Assembly: GCA_020852175.1 (NCBI GenBank)
Contig: JADZBH010000041.1
Coordinates: forward strand, 1-64,000
DNA: 64,000 nt
Origin: Bryobacterales bacterium
GTDB lineage: Bacteria > Acidobacteriota > Terriglobia > Bryobacterales > Bryobacteraceae
Reading direction: 5' to 3'
How positions within the stretch are numbered: position 1 is the stretch's first letter; each line of letters opens with the position of its first letter. The position numbers and the translations under genes were made by a program. Under the pieces are notes generated by a model. It had not been told where the DNA came from, searched no databases, and saw nothing but the letters and a program-made list of their open reading frames with translations. Positions 9,370 through 18,358 of this stretch are shown here, one piece after another.

Positions 9370-11963
9370 TGCGTTTCCATGCGGTGCGCGCCGTGGCCGC
9401 GCGCGAGTTCCACAGCTACTTCAGCTCGCCCGCCGGGTATGTCTTCATCACGCTGTTCGTCTTCGTCAGCGCCGTGGCCGCCTTCTGGCAGGAGCGCTTC
9501 TTTCAAAGCAACCTCGCCAATCTCGATCCTTTGAACGCCTGGTTCCCCTACCTGCTGATTTTTCTGGTTCCGTCCATCACCATGGGTCTCTGGGCGGAGG
9601 AGCGTAAACAGGGCACCGAGGAGCTGCTGCTTACGCTGCCCGCCCGCGGCGTGGAGATCGTGGCCGGCAAGTACGCCGCCGCGCTGGGCATTTATACAGT
9701 GGCGCTCATCTTTTCGCTCAGCCACGCCGTGGTGCTGATGTGGCTCGGCGCGCCCGATCCCGGCCTCTTGTTCTCCACCTACTTCGGCTACTGGCTGATG
9801 GGCGCGGCGCTGCTTCCGCTGGGCCTGCTGGCGTCGCAACTGACGGAAAACCTCACCGTGGCCTTCATTGGAGGCGCCGCTCTGTGTTCGCTGCCGGTGA
9901 TGTTCCAACATGCGGGCGCCGTGCTGCAGGGGCCTGTCCGGCCCGTATTGGAGCAGCTTTCCGCGCCCGAGCAACTGCGCGACCTCGCCTCGGGAATCGT
10001 TTCGTCCGGGCCGCTCGTCTATTGCGCGGCGCTGGCGGCGGCCGTGCTCTATCTTTGCGTCCGTCTTACTGAACGGCGGCGCTGGCGCACGCCCGCGCTG
10101 GGCCGCCATTATGCCGTGCGGACGCTGGCGCTGCTGGTGGCGGCGGGAGCGGCGTCCCTGATCGCCGCACGGTCCGGTGCGCGGCTCGATGTCACCAGCG
10201 AACAGATTCATTCGCTCGCTCCGGATACCGTGGAACTGCTGCGCGGCCTCGATTCCAGGCATCCCGTGATGATTCAGGCCTACATCAGTCCCGAAGCGCC
10301 GCGCAGCTACTCGGGCGTGCGGTCGGACCTGATTCGCACGCTCCGCGAGTTTGCCGCCGCCGGCCGCGACCGCATTCAACCCCGTATCGTGGAGACGGTT
10401 AAGTACTCGCCCGAAGCCCGTGAGGCGCGGGAGCGCTATGGCATCCTTCCCTTCCGCGTGCCCGCCGCCGAGGAGAGCGCCTCCGCCGCCAATGAGATCT
10501 TCCTGGGCCTGGTATTCACTTGCGGCGCCGAGGAGTTCGTCATTCCTTTCTTCGATCGCGGGCTTCCCGTCGAATATGAGCTGATGCGCAGCATCCGCGT
10601 GGTGTCGCGCGCCAGCCGCAAGCGCGTCGGCATCCTGCAGACGGAAGCGAAGCTGTTTGGCGGCTTCGATTTCCAAACACGCCAGAACGCGCAGGACTGG
10701 TCGATCGTGCAGGAGTTGCGGAAACAATATGAGGTGGTGCGCGTGGCGCCGGAGGCCGAATACCCCGCCAATCTCGACGTGCTGGTGGCCGCGCACCCCA
10801 CCACTCTCGATGCGCCGCAATTGGCCCGCCTCACCGCGTATGTAAAAACGGGGAAGCCCGTGTTCGTGCTGGTCGACCCAATGCCCGCCTTCAACATCAA
10901 CCTCGCCCCCGCCGCTGGCGAATCCTCCTGGGACGTGCGCGCTCTCATGACCGCGCTCGGCGTGGAATGGGCGCAGAACCGCATCGCCTGGGACAAGTAC
11001 AACCCGCACCCGCAACTGGGCGAACTCCCGCCCGAGGTGGTGTTTGTCGGCGCGGGGAATGGCGCCTCGATGCCGTTTCAGCAGAAGGCCGCCCTCACCG
11101 CCGGCCTGCAGGAACTGGTGCTGCTCTATCCGGGCGTGTTGAAAGCGAAATCGAAAGCCGCCATCCCGCTGCTCACCACGGGGACCGGCTCGGGCACGCT
11201 GCGCTTCGATCAACTCGTCGAAACCACCATGATGGGCCGCTCCATCGTGCGCGGCCTGCCGCACACGCCGGACAAAGGGGAGCATGTGCTGGCCTACCGC
11301 GTGAAGGACGCCGCGCGGAACGCGGTCGTCATCGCCGACGTTGACGTCATGGGCGAGGAGTTTTTCGAGCTGCGCCGCCGGGGCGTGGAAACGCTCAACC
11401 TGGACAACGTGACCTTCGTGTTGAACGCCATCGACGAACTGGCTGGCGGCACGAGCTTCATTGCCCTTCGCAACCGCCGTCCGAAACATCGCACGCTGGA
11501 ACTGGTGGAGGCGCGTACGCGCGTGTATGAAGAGAAACGCGCCGCGGATTCGCGCGACGCGGCCGTGCTGGCCGAACGCCGCCTGCAAGAGGCGCAGGCC
11601 CGTCTGGATGCGGCCGTTGCCACCGTCCGCGCCCGCGCCGACCTCGACGATCAGGCCAGGCAGATCATGATCTCGAACCTGCAAACAGCCGAAACCCGCC
11701 GCTTGCAGGTGGCGCGGCAGAATATTCAGGACGAGCGCGAAAGGCAGATGGAAGATGCCCGCGTGGGAATGGAGTCCAGCGTCCGGCGGATTCAGAACAC
11801 CATCAAGTTGCTCGCCGTCGGCCTTCCTCCCGTGCCCGCCTTCCTGCTCTTCCTTCTGATGAGCCTGCGCAAATTGCGCCGCGAGCGGATGCGGATCGCG
11901 CCGGAGCGCTTGTTGAGCGCTGCCCCGCCCCCAACGCCGCCCGCGGAAGGGGGGGCCGCATGA
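9369..11963 (+). CDS. ABC-2 permease fused to GldG-like auxiliary domain
   Basis: An 864 aa membrane protein that combines two subunits usually encoded separately. Residues 1-240 form an ABC-2 permease (GldF-like; FHSYFSSPAGYVFITLFVFVSA, then about six hydrophobic segments). After a further helix, residues 265-700 form the extracytoplasmic GldG/ABC_transp_aux domain (LDVTSEQIHSLAPDTVELL, VFVLVDPMPAFNI). A charged coiled coil at about 700-800 (EARTRVYEEKRAADSRD) leads to a last helix (LLAVGLPPVPAFLLFLLMSL). It overlaps the ATPase gene by 1 nt and the DUF4340 gene by 4 nt, so the three form one exporter operon. Confidence 0.9.
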   Translation: MRFHAVRAVAAREFHSYFSSPAGYVFITLFVFVSAVAAFWQERFFQSNLANLDPLNAWFPYLLIFLVPSITMGLWAEERKQGTEELLLTLPARGVEIVAGKYAAALGIYTVALIFSLSHAVVLMWLGAPDPGLLFSTYFGYWLMGAALLPLGLLASQLTENLTVAFIGGAALCSLPVMFQHAGAVLQGPVRPVLEQLSAPEQLRDLASGIVSSGPLVYCAALAAAVLYLCVRLTERRRWRTPALGRHYAVRTLALLVAAGAASLIAARSGARLDVTSEQIHSLAPDTVELLRGLDSRHPVMIQAYISPEAPRSYSGVRSDLIRTLREFAAAGRDRIQPRIVETVKYSPEAREARERYGILPFRVPAAEESASAANEIFLGLVFTCGAEEFVIPFFDRGLPVEYELMRSIRVVSRASRKRVGILQTEAKLFGGFDFQTRQNAQDWSIVQELRKQYEVVRVAPEAEYPANLDVLVAAHPTTLDAPQLARLTAYVKTGKPVFVLVDPMPAFNINLAPAAGESSWDVRALMTALGVEWAQNRIAWDKYNPHPQLGELPPEVVFVGAGNGASMPFQQKAALTAGLQELVLLYPGVLKAKSKAAIPLLTTGTGSGTLRFDQLVETTMMGRSIVRGLPHTPDKGEHVLAYRVKDAARNAVVIADVDVMGEEFFELRRRGVETLNLDNVTFVLNAIDELAGGTSFIALRNRRPKHRTLELVEARTRVYEEKRAADSRDAAVLAERRLQEAQARLDAAVATVRARADLDDQARQIMISNLQTAETRRLQVARQNIQDERERQMEDARVGMESSVRRIQNTIKLLAVGLPPVPAFLLFLLMSLRKLRRERMRIAPERLLSAAPPPTPPAEGGAA

Positions 11964-13177
11964 AGAACCAGTGGGCCATCACGTTTGCCTTCGCTGCCGC
12001 CGCGGCCGCGCTGGTGGCCGTGGCCGCACGCGTACAGCCGGAAACCTACCAGGCCGCCATTTTCAGCGACCAGGGCGAGGATCTCTTCCCAGCTCTTACC
12101 GGGGCCAACGCTGTACAGTCCATCGAAATCGTCGATTACAATGCCGATCAGGCCGTCGCCCGTCCGTTGAAAGTGGAGTTGCGCAAGGGCCGCTGGGTGC
12201 TCGCTTCCCACGGCGATTACCCGGCGGAAGCGCGCGACCGTCTGGCTCAAACCGCCGGCGCGCTGGTGGGATTGAAGAAGGACGCCGTGGCGAGCGACCG
12301 TTGGGATGACCAGGCGCAGTACGGCGTCATCGACCCTCTCGACCAGAAGAACCCGAGCCTCACTGGCCGGGGCAAGCGTGTCACCCTGCTCGGCGCCCAC
12401 GGTACGAAACTCGCTGAGATTGTTTTGGGAACCGCCGTGCCCAACCGTAGCGGTTACCGCTATGCCCGCATTCCCGGCCAGAAACGCATCTACGCCGTCC
12501 AAACGGCGGCGGACCCTTCGGCGCGCTTCGAGGATTGGGTGGAGGCCGATCTGTTGCATGTGGACGCGGGCGGCATCTCCCGCCTCATCGTGAACAGCTA
12601 CACGATCGACGAAATGACGGGCACGCTGGCCCATGTGCGCCGCCGCGTGATGACGCCCAACGGCGAGAACTGGGACGCAGCCGCGCGAAGCGCCGCGCAA
12701 ACGCTGGCCGGGTTGCGCGTGGCGGGCGCGCGCGCCAAACCAAAGCTGCTCGCCGAACAGTTGCGCACGCGGCAACTGGCGCTCTCGCTGGAAACCGTGA
12801 TGAGCCTGCGCGCGCGCGGCTTCTTCATCCTCCCCAACGGCCAACTGCTGGCCAATGCCGGCGAAGCCGTGGTGGAAACCACGCAAGGTTTCGTCTATAC
12901 CCTGCGCTTCGGCGAGGTGGCCGGCTCCAGCCTGGACGGCGAACCGGGACAGACTCCGGCCGCCGTGGCCGTCCAGTCCGGAGGCGACCGCTTCCTCTTT
13001 GTCACGGTGAGTTCGCGCAACCCCGCCACGGAGGCCCGCGCCAAGGCGCTCGATTCCAAGTTCGCCGATTGGTACTACATCATCGCCGGGAAGGATTTCG
13101 CCAACATCATGAAGGCCGCTCCGGCGGGCAGCGAGGTTCCCCGCGCTCCAAGGCCCGCCGCGGCAAGCCAGCCCTAG
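11960..13177 (+). CDS. DUF4340-domain membrane-anchored protein
   Basis: A 405 aa protein with an N-terminal signal anchor (WAITFAFAAAAAALVAVAA) and a large exported part carrying the DUF4340 pattern: VVDYNADQ-like strands, RWVLASHGDYPAEARDRLAQTAGALVGLKKD and YGVIDP. DUF4340 proteins regularly follow GldF/GldG-type ABC genes, and here the start overlaps the permease stop as ATGA. It probably acts as an extracytoplasmic accessory subunit of that exporter. Biochemical function is unknown. The C-terminus is rich in Pro and Ala. Confidence 0.85.
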   Translation: MKNQWAITFAFAAAAAALVAVAARVQPETYQAAIFSDQGEDLFPALTGANAVQSIEIVDYNADQAVARPLKVELRKGRWVLASHGDYPAEARDRLAQTAGALVGLKKDAVASDRWDDQAQYGVIDPLDQKNPSLTGRGKRVTLLGAHGTKLAEIVLGTAVPNRSGYRYARIPGQKRIYAVQTAADPSARFEDWVEADLLHVDAGGISRLIVNSYTIDEMTGTLAHVRRRVMTPNGENWDAAARSAAQTLAGLRVAGARAKPKLLAEQLRTRQLALSLETVMSLRARGFFILPNGQLLANAGEAVVETTQGFVYTLRFGEVAGSSLDGEPGQTPAAVAVQSGGDRFLFVTVSSRNPATEARAKALDSKFADWYYIIAGKDFANIMKAAPAGSEVPRAPRPAAASQP

Positions 13178-13187
13178 GCCGCCGGGG

Positions 13188-13193
13188 TATGCT
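13188..13193 (+). promoter_or_regulatory. Candidate -10 box of tRNA-Arg
   Basis: TATGCT ends 12 nt before the mature tRNA 5' end. No convincing -35 is seen. The position fits a very short 5' trailer on the precursor tRNA. Confidence 0.4.
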
Positions 13194-13205
13194 GAATAAG
13201 CATGT

Positions 13206-13282
13206 GGGCGCGTAGCGCAATTGGATAGAGCATCAGCCTTCGAAGCTGAGGGTTACAGGTTCGAGTCCTGTCGCGCCTACCA
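13206..13282 (+). tRNA. tRNA-Arg (anticodon TCG)
   Basis: The cloverleaf folds by hand. The acceptor is GGGCGCG with CGCGCCT (G1 pairs U72), the anticodon stem TCAGC/GCTGA with loop CTTCGAA, and the T stem ACAGG/CCTGT with loop TTCGAGT. The discriminator is A and CCA is encoded. Loop positions 34-36 read TCG, so it decodes CGA and probably CGG arginine codons. The D stem GCGC/GAGC has one G-A mismatch. It stands alone between the exporter operon and the molybdenum enzyme. Confidence 0.97.
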
Positions 13283-13308
13283 CATCCGGCCGCGGGCCCT
13301 CGCGGCGT

Positions 13309-13314
13309 TACCAT
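13309..13314 (+). promoter_or_regulatory. Candidate -10 box of the molybdopterin oxidoreductase
   Basis: TACCAT is placed so that transcription would start at the A of the ATG at 13321. No Shine-Dalgarno is present. This fits the leaderless pattern seen at other genes here. Confidence 0.35.
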
Positions 13315-13320
13315 AATCCT

Positions 13321-15387
13321 ATGTCTTCCATCGCGCCTGGGACGCGGGTTTCGACGTGTGCGCTGGACTGTCCGGACGCCTGCTCGATTCTGGTGGCTAT
13401 AGACGCCAACGGCCGTGCCACGAGCCTGCGTGGCAATCCCGATCACCCTGTCACGCGCGGCTTCCTGTGCGGCAAAGTGGCCCAGTATCTCGAGCGGCAG
13501 TATCATCCGGACCGCCTGCGCCACCCCCTGCGCCGCGTGGGCGCCAAGGGCGAGGGGCGTTTTGAACGGATCGGTTGGGATTCCGCGCTGGACGAGATCG
13601 CCGGGCGCCTTTCGGCCATCGCTCGCGAGCACGGTCCGGAAGCCGTGCTGCCTTACAGCTATGGCGGCTCCATGGGTCTGTTGCAGGGCAATGGAATGGA
13701 CCGCCGCTTCTTCCACCGCTTCGGAGCGTCCCGGCTCGACCGCACCATCTGCTCAGCCGCCGGAACCGCCGGTCTCAATCAAACCACCGGTTACCGCTAT
13801 GGCACCGAACCGGAGCAGTTCGCCCACTCCAAGCTCATTCTGGCCTGGGGCGCGAACATTCACGGCACCAACGTCCATCTGTGGCCCTTCATCGTGGAGG
13901 CCCGCCGCCGCGGAGCGCGCCTCTACACGATCGACCCCGTCCTGCGGCGCACGGGTCGCCTCGCCGACAAACATTTCTTCGTGAACCCCGGTTCGGACCT
14001 CGCGCTGGCGCTCGGCATGGCTCACGTCATCATCGGCGAACGTCTCCACGACGCGGAGTACGTCGCCCGTTACACCACGAACTTCGATCGCCTGAAGACC
14101 ACCGCCGCGCGCTATACGCCCGAGCATACCGAAGCGCTCACCGGCATTCCGAGCGAAGACGTCATCGCCCTGGCCCGTGACTACGCCACCACCCGCCCGG
14201 CCGTGATTCGCCTGAACTACGGCGCTTCCCGCAACGAACGCGGCGGCATGGCCTTCTCCGCTGTCTCCATGTTGCCCGCCCTCACCGGTTCCTGGAAAGA
14301 GGTGGGCGGAGGCTTGCAGGCCAGCGTCTCCCAGGCGCACCACTTCGACCGCGCCGCCATCGAGCGCGCCGATCTCCAAATGCAATCTCCCCTCGGCCGC
14401 CCGGCGCGCCTGGTAAACATGATCACGCTGGGCCATGCGCTCACGGAACTGAAAAATCCGCCCGTGAAGTCGCTCTTCGTGTATTGCTCCAATCCCGCCG
14501 CCGTGGCTCCCAACCAAAGCGCCGTGCGCCGCGGCCTGCGCCGGGACGATCTGTTCACCGTCGTTCACGAACAGTTTCAAACCGACACCGCCGACTTCGC
14601 CGACATCCTGCTGCCGGCCACGACGTTTCTGGAACATACGGACCTCTACGGCTCCTACGGCCACCTGCACGTCCAGATGGCGCGCCCGGCGCTGGAACCC
14701 GAAGGCGAGGCCCGCTCCAACGTCCAACTCTTCCGCGCGCTGGCGGAACGGCTCGGTTTCGATGATCCGGCATTTCGCGACACCGAGGACGATATGCTCC
14801 GCGCCGCTCTGGCCAGCGGTCACGAATTTCTGAACGGCATCACGCTCGGCACGCTGGAAGAGCGCCACCACATACGGTTGAACGTCGCGCCCGGAGGCCA
14901 GCCCTTCCTTCCGTTCGCCGAAGGCAACTTCGGCTCGCCCGGAGGCAGGTGCGACCTCGCTCCCGAAGGCATGGACTACACGCCTCCCATTGAATCGCGC
15001 CACGGCGACGCAGCTCTTGGCCGCCGCTTCCCGCTGGAACTTGTCTCGCCCAAGAACGACGACAGCATGAACTCCACGTTCGGCTACCGGGCCGGGGTCG
15101 ATGAACAAACCTCGCGGTTGTGGATGCACGCCGCCGACGCCGAGGCGCGGGATATTCACGAGGGCGACCTCGTGCGCGTGTTCAATGAACGGGGCTCCAT
15201 GCGGCTCACCGCCAGCGTCAACGGACACGTCCGCCTGGGAGCCGTGTGCGCTCCCAGCGTCCGCATGCCGCGCATGGCGCCCGACGGCAGTTCGACCAAC
15301 TTTCTCACCTCCGAACGCCTCAGCGACATTGGCGGCGGCGCCACTTTCTATAGCTGTCTGGTACAAGTAGAGAGATGCGGAGACTGA
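13321..15387 (+). CDS. Molybdopterin oxidoreductase of the DMSO reductase family
   Basis: A 688 aa molybdenum/tungsten bis-MGD enzyme. An N-terminal [4Fe-4S] motif (CALDCPDACSI with GFLCGK) is followed by the MGD-binding catalytic region (SYGGSMGLLQGNGMD, TICSAAGTAGLNQTTG, LAWGANIHGTNVHLWPF, DPVLRRTG, NPGSDLALALGMAHVI). The C-terminal dinucleotide domain carries ELVSPKNDDSMNSTFG and VRVFNERGSM. The Mo ligand is probably in the ICSAAG segment. No Tat signal is present, so it should be cytoplasmic. No electron-transfer subunit is adjacent. Substrate is unknown; formate dehydrogenase-like is one possibility. The stop overlaps the next gene by 13 nt. Confidence 0.88.
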   Translation: MSSIAPGTRVSTCALDCPDACSILVAIDANGRATSLRGNPDHPVTRGFLCGKVAQYLERQYHPDRLRHPLRRVGAKGEGRFERIGWDSALDEIAGRLSAIAREHGPEAVLPYSYGGSMGLLQGNGMDRRFFHRFGASRLDRTICSAAGTAGLNQTTGYRYGTEPEQFAHSKLILAWGANIHGTNVHLWPFIVEARRRGARLYTIDPVLRRTGRLADKHFFVNPGSDLALALGMAHVIIGERLHDAEYVARYTTNFDRLKTTAARYTPEHTEALTGIPSEDVIALARDYATTRPAVIRLNYGASRNERGGMAFSAVSMLPALTGSWKEVGGGLQASVSQAHHFDRAAIERADLQMQSPLGRPARLVNMITLGHALTELKNPPVKSLFVYCSNPAAVAPNQSAVRRGLRRDDLFTVVHEQFQTDTADFADILLPATTFLEHTDLYGSYGHLHVQMARPALEPEGEARSNVQLFRALAERLGFDDPAFRDTEDDMLRAALASGHEFLNGITLGTLEERHHIRLNVAPGGQPFLPFAEGNFGSPGGRCDLAPEGMDYTPPIESRHGDAALGRRFPLELVSPKNDDSMNSTFGYRAGVDEQTSRLWMHAADAEARDIHEGDLVRVFNERGSMRLTASVNGHVRLGAVCAPSVRMPRMAPDGSSTNFLTSERLSDIGGGATFYSCLVQVERCGD

Positions 15388-15902
15388 CCCTGCTTGCCGC
15401 CGCGGCCCTCGTGCTCGCCGCCACGCCCGCCTGCAAACGCCAAACGGCCAAGGTGGAAACCATCGAGAATGAACAGCCGCAACTGGCTTCGGCCGTAAGC
15501 GCGGGCGATCCGGCTCACGCCGTCCAGTTCGTGCAAGGCTTTTATGACATCGAACAGGGTTCGTGGCGGTGGACGCGTGGCAAGTTCTCTATCACGCTGC
15601 AGGCTCCCGCCGGCGCCGCACAAAAGGGCGCGGCGCTCGAACTGAAGTTTTCCCTGCCCGAAGCCGTGGTGAAGAAAGTGGGACCGGTGGCGCTCTCGGC
15701 CGTGTTCGACGGCAACCCGCTTCCACCGGAAAAATATGACAAGGACGGCGAACATGTCTTCCAGCGCGATATCCCCGCGGGCCTCTTCCGCGGTCCTTCG
15801 GTGAACATCGAGTTCTCGCTCGATAAGTTCCTCGCCGCCGGCGCCGTCGAGGAGCGCGAACTCGGCATCATCGTCCAGTCCGCCGCCCTCATGGCGAAAT
15901 AG
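15375..15902 (+). CDS. Lipoprotein with a beta-sandwich-like domain
   Basis: A 175 aa unknown. A signal peptide ends in the lipobox ATPAC (Cys near residue 20), so the protein is probably membrane-anchored. The mature part holds a pattern GFYDIEQGSWRWTRGKFSITL, FDGNPLPPEKY and EERELGIIVQSAAL. The same order of motifs (GWYPAEGGYRWMAK, DGQVYPPVTV, DGRELGLAFGNFAL) forms the C-terminus of the next gene, so the two share a domain. It overlaps the molybdenum enzyme gene by 13 nt and lies 13 nt before the membrane protein gene. Function not recognised. Confidence 0.75.
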   Translation: MRRLTLLAAAALVLAATPACKRQTAKVETIENEQPQLASAVSAGDPAHAVQFVQGFYDIEQGSWRWTRGKFSITLQAPAGAAQKGAALELKFSLPEAVVKKVGPVALSAVFDGNPLPPEKYDKDGEHVFQRDIPAGLFRGPSVNIEFSLDKFLAAGAVEERELGIIVQSAALMAK

Positions 15903-15915
15903 GCCGCGGCCGCCA

Positions 15916-17790
15916 ATGTCCCGCTCAAGATTTTCCGCCCTCTGGCTGGCCGCCTCGCTGTTTTGCCTCTGGCTCTACTGGCCGGGCATGAAGGCATGGT
16001 TCCAGCAGGACGACTTCGCCTGGCTCGGCCTGGGACTGCACGTTCACACGCCCGCCGAACTTTTGAACGCCCTGTTCGCGCCCAAAGCCCAGGGCACCAT
16101 CCGCCCGTGGAGCGAGCGCGCCTTCTTCATGAGCTTCTTCGCCCTGTTCGGGCTCGACGCGCTTCCCTACCGCATCCTTGTCTTCGCCACACAGTTGGCG
16201 AACCTCGGCCTGTTGATCGCCATCGCCCGCCGCGTCACCGGCTCCACGATGGCGGCCGCGCTGGCGCCCCTGTTCTGGACCGCCAACTCCGCCCTCGGCC
16301 TGCCCATGAGTTGGACCTCGGCCTACAACCAGATTCTCTGCGCCACCTTCCTGCTGGGAGCCTTTTACTGTCTGCTGCGATGGATCGAATCCGGCTCCTG
16401 GCGCTGGTATGCCGCGCAATGGACCGTCTTCCTGCTCGGCTTCGGCGCCCTGGAAATCAACGTCGTGTACCCCGCCATCGCCGCCGCCTACGCTTTGCTT
16501 GCCTCGCGCCGCCACTTCCTGCACACGCTGCCCCTGTTCGCCGCCTCGGGAGCCTACGCCCTGCTCCACCGTGCGCTCGCGCCCGGCACGCGCGAAGGTC
16601 CCTACGCGATGCGCTTCGACGGCTCCATCCTGTCCACGCTGGCCACCTACTGGTATGGCGGCTTCGGCTCCATGCGCCTGGCTTCGCTGGAGGTTCCGCC
16701 TTGGCTGAGCGCCCTGGGGCTGGCCGCGCCCTGGATTCTTTCGCTCGCAATGGCCCTCTTCCTCGGCCTCCGCCTGCGCCGGGGCCAATGGGCCGTTCTG
16801 TGGCCGCTCGCCTGGTTCCTGGCCGTAATCGGGCCGGTCTTGCCCCTGCGCGACCACATTTCGGACTATTACAACGCCATTCCCACCCTCGGTCTTGCCC
16901 TGCTCGGGGGCTGGGCCTTTACGGCCGCCTGGAATGCACACTTGGCAGGCAAGGCCGCCGCCGTCTTCTGCGCCGCTCTCTACCTGGCCACCTCCGCCCC
17001 CGTGGCCCGCGCCACGGTTCGCTACAATTTCGAGCGCTCCCGCGCCGTGCGCGACCTTGTGCTCGGCGTCGCCCGGGCCCACGAAATCCATCCCGGGAAG
17101 GTCATTCTGTTGAATGGCGTCGGCACTGACCGCTTCTGGGCCGGAATGAATGATAAGCCCTTCCGCCTGCTGGGGATCGACGACGTCTGGCTGACGCCTG
17201 GATCGGAGAATACCATCCAGGCCTTTCCCGCGCTGGGCGATGTGAGCCAGTTTGTCTATCCTGCGGCGGCCACACTGCGTGCCCTGCGTCAAAAACAGGC
17301 GGTTGTGTACGAAGCGGGCGGACCGCGCCTGCGAAATGTCACGCAAACGTATGCAAACATGGCGCCGCTGCGTCTGAAAGCCACACTTCCCGGGCACATC
17401 GACGCAGGAAATCCGGCGTTTGCCGAGCAGTTAGGCGATGGCTGGTACCCGGCCGAGGGTGGTTACCGGTGGATGGCCAAGCGGGCATCTCTCAGGCTGG
17501 GAGTTGCTTCATCTACCGGGCTACGCCTCTTTCTGAAAGGATTTTGTCCTGCGACGCAACTTTCCAAGGGGCCTCTGCATCTACAGATATTCATTGACGG
17601 GCAAGTTTACCCGCCAGTGACAGTGAGTCGGCCAGATGAAGAGTTTTCGTTTTCCTTCACCCTTCCTGCCGTATTGAAAAATAAAGACTTTGTAGAAGTG
17701 GTGCTAGAGGTGGATCGGACGGTTGTCCCGCCTGCCGATGGCCGCGAACTTGGGTTAGCGTTTGGTAATTTTGCGCTACGACGTCTGTAA
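15916..17790 (+). CDS. GT-C-like polytopic membrane protein with C-terminal beta domain
   Basis: A 624 aa inner-membrane protein. Residues 1-350 hold about ten hydrophobic helices, with an Asp pair in the first outside loop (WFQQDDFAWLG), a position where GT-C glycosyltransferases carry their catalytic Asp. This suggests a polyprenyl-sugar-dependent transferase or a related oligosaccharide enzyme. The last 110 residues form a soluble beta-type domain resembling the upstream lipoprotein. The 3' third is visibly poorer in G+C and uses rarer codons than the first two thirds, and the shift continues into the gap downstream. Family membership is inferred from topology, not from a firm motif. Confidence 0.7.
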   Translation: MSRSRFSALWLAASLFCLWLYWPGMKAWFQQDDFAWLGLGLHVHTPAELLNALFAPKAQGTIRPWSERAFFMSFFALFGLDALPYRILVFATQLANLGLLIAIARRVTGSTMAAALAPLFWTANSALGLPMSWTSAYNQILCATFLLGAFYCLLRWIESGSWRWYAAQWTVFLLGFGALEINVVYPAIAAAYALLASRRHFLHTLPLFAASGAYALLHRALAPGTREGPYAMRFDGSILSTLATYWYGGFGSMRLASLEVPPWLSALGLAAPWILSLAMALFLGLRLRRGQWAVLWPLAWFLAVIGPVLPLRDHISDYYNAIPTLGLALLGGWAFTAAWNAHLAGKAAAVFCAALYLATSAPVARATVRYNFERSRAVRDLVLGVARAHEIHPGKVILLNGVGTDRFWAGMNDKPFRLLGIDDVWLTPGSENTIQAFPALGDVSQFVYPAAATLRALRQKQAVVYEAGGPRLRNVTQTYANMAPLRLKATLPGHIDAGNPAFAEQLGDGWYPAEGGYRWMAKRASLRLGVASSTGLRLFLKGFCPATQLSKGPLHLQIFIDGQVYPPVTVSRPDEEFSFSFTLPAVLKNKDFVEVVLEVDRTVVPPADGRELGLAFGNFALRRL

Positions 17791-18358
17791 TCGAGTGCTT
17801 TGATCCACTTTTTCCGCAGCTATCGCTTCTAGTGTAAGAGGTTGTTCGCTTGGGCGACTCTGCAAGGGAAGTCACAAACAACCGAAATTGTGAGAGAGGG
17901 ATGACTGGCTCCACAAACTGGATGTAAAGTTGCGGAAACCGGAAACCGCAGTGAGAATTCTTCGTCATTACAGTGTTACCACATAATGATGGATCCGGGA
18001 TCTGACGATAAGAAGGTGTTGCGGCGGCAGGTTCCCAATCGACGGAACTGGCCCGGCGGCGATGGATTGGGAGGCCGTGGATAGATTGGAACTAAAATTG
18101 CTATCAAAAGTGCTCCTCGCTGTGCTATCATCTGCGGTGGCCCAGCGAAACCGTTTCTGTCCACTCAATGGCGGTAGCAGAAAATTTTAGTACGGTTCGC
18201 TCAGAAGTTGAAACTTTTTTGACGCCGTATCGTCTACTAAGTGTCGAGAACGACAAAGTTTGAAGGTAACTAGGAACAGATTGACGGGCGCTGATAGACA
18301 GGGTCCCAGACAAGCAGTCAGTGACTGGTAAAACAAAAGAAAAATAGGAGAAGCAGCC
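17791..18358. other. 568-bp gene-free region of lower G+C
   Basis: No convincing gene on either strand. Short frames exist (for example a 32-codon frame at 17986) but have no ribosome site or recognisable product. The stretch is clearly more AT-rich than its neighbours and continues a composition change that begins inside the upstream gene near 17,350. It probably carries the promoter and control region of the DksA-like gene. A 13-bp palindrome lies near its 3' end. It may also be degraded former coding sequence. Confidence 0.6.
18315..18327. promoter_or_regulatory. 13-bp palindrome upstream of the dksA-like gene
   Basis: CAGTCAGTGACTG is a perfect inverted repeat around one central base, 31 bp before the start codon. 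Its position suits an operator or an mRNA hairpin near the ribosome site. No known regulator is assigned. Confidence 0.35.

Noticed and set aside
8901-11684. 927-aa reverse-strand ORF
   Set aside because: It covers two clearly real forward genes (ABC ATPase and permease fusion). Composition is shadow-like and no domain is visible.
13753-15366. 537-aa reverse-strand ORF
   Set aside because: It lies wholly inside the molybdopterin oxidoreductase gene and shows only low-complexity shadow sequence.
17986-18084. 32-codon forward frame in the 568-bp gap
   Set aside because: It has no ribosome site and no hydrophobic or conserved feature, and lies in a region that looks non-coding.
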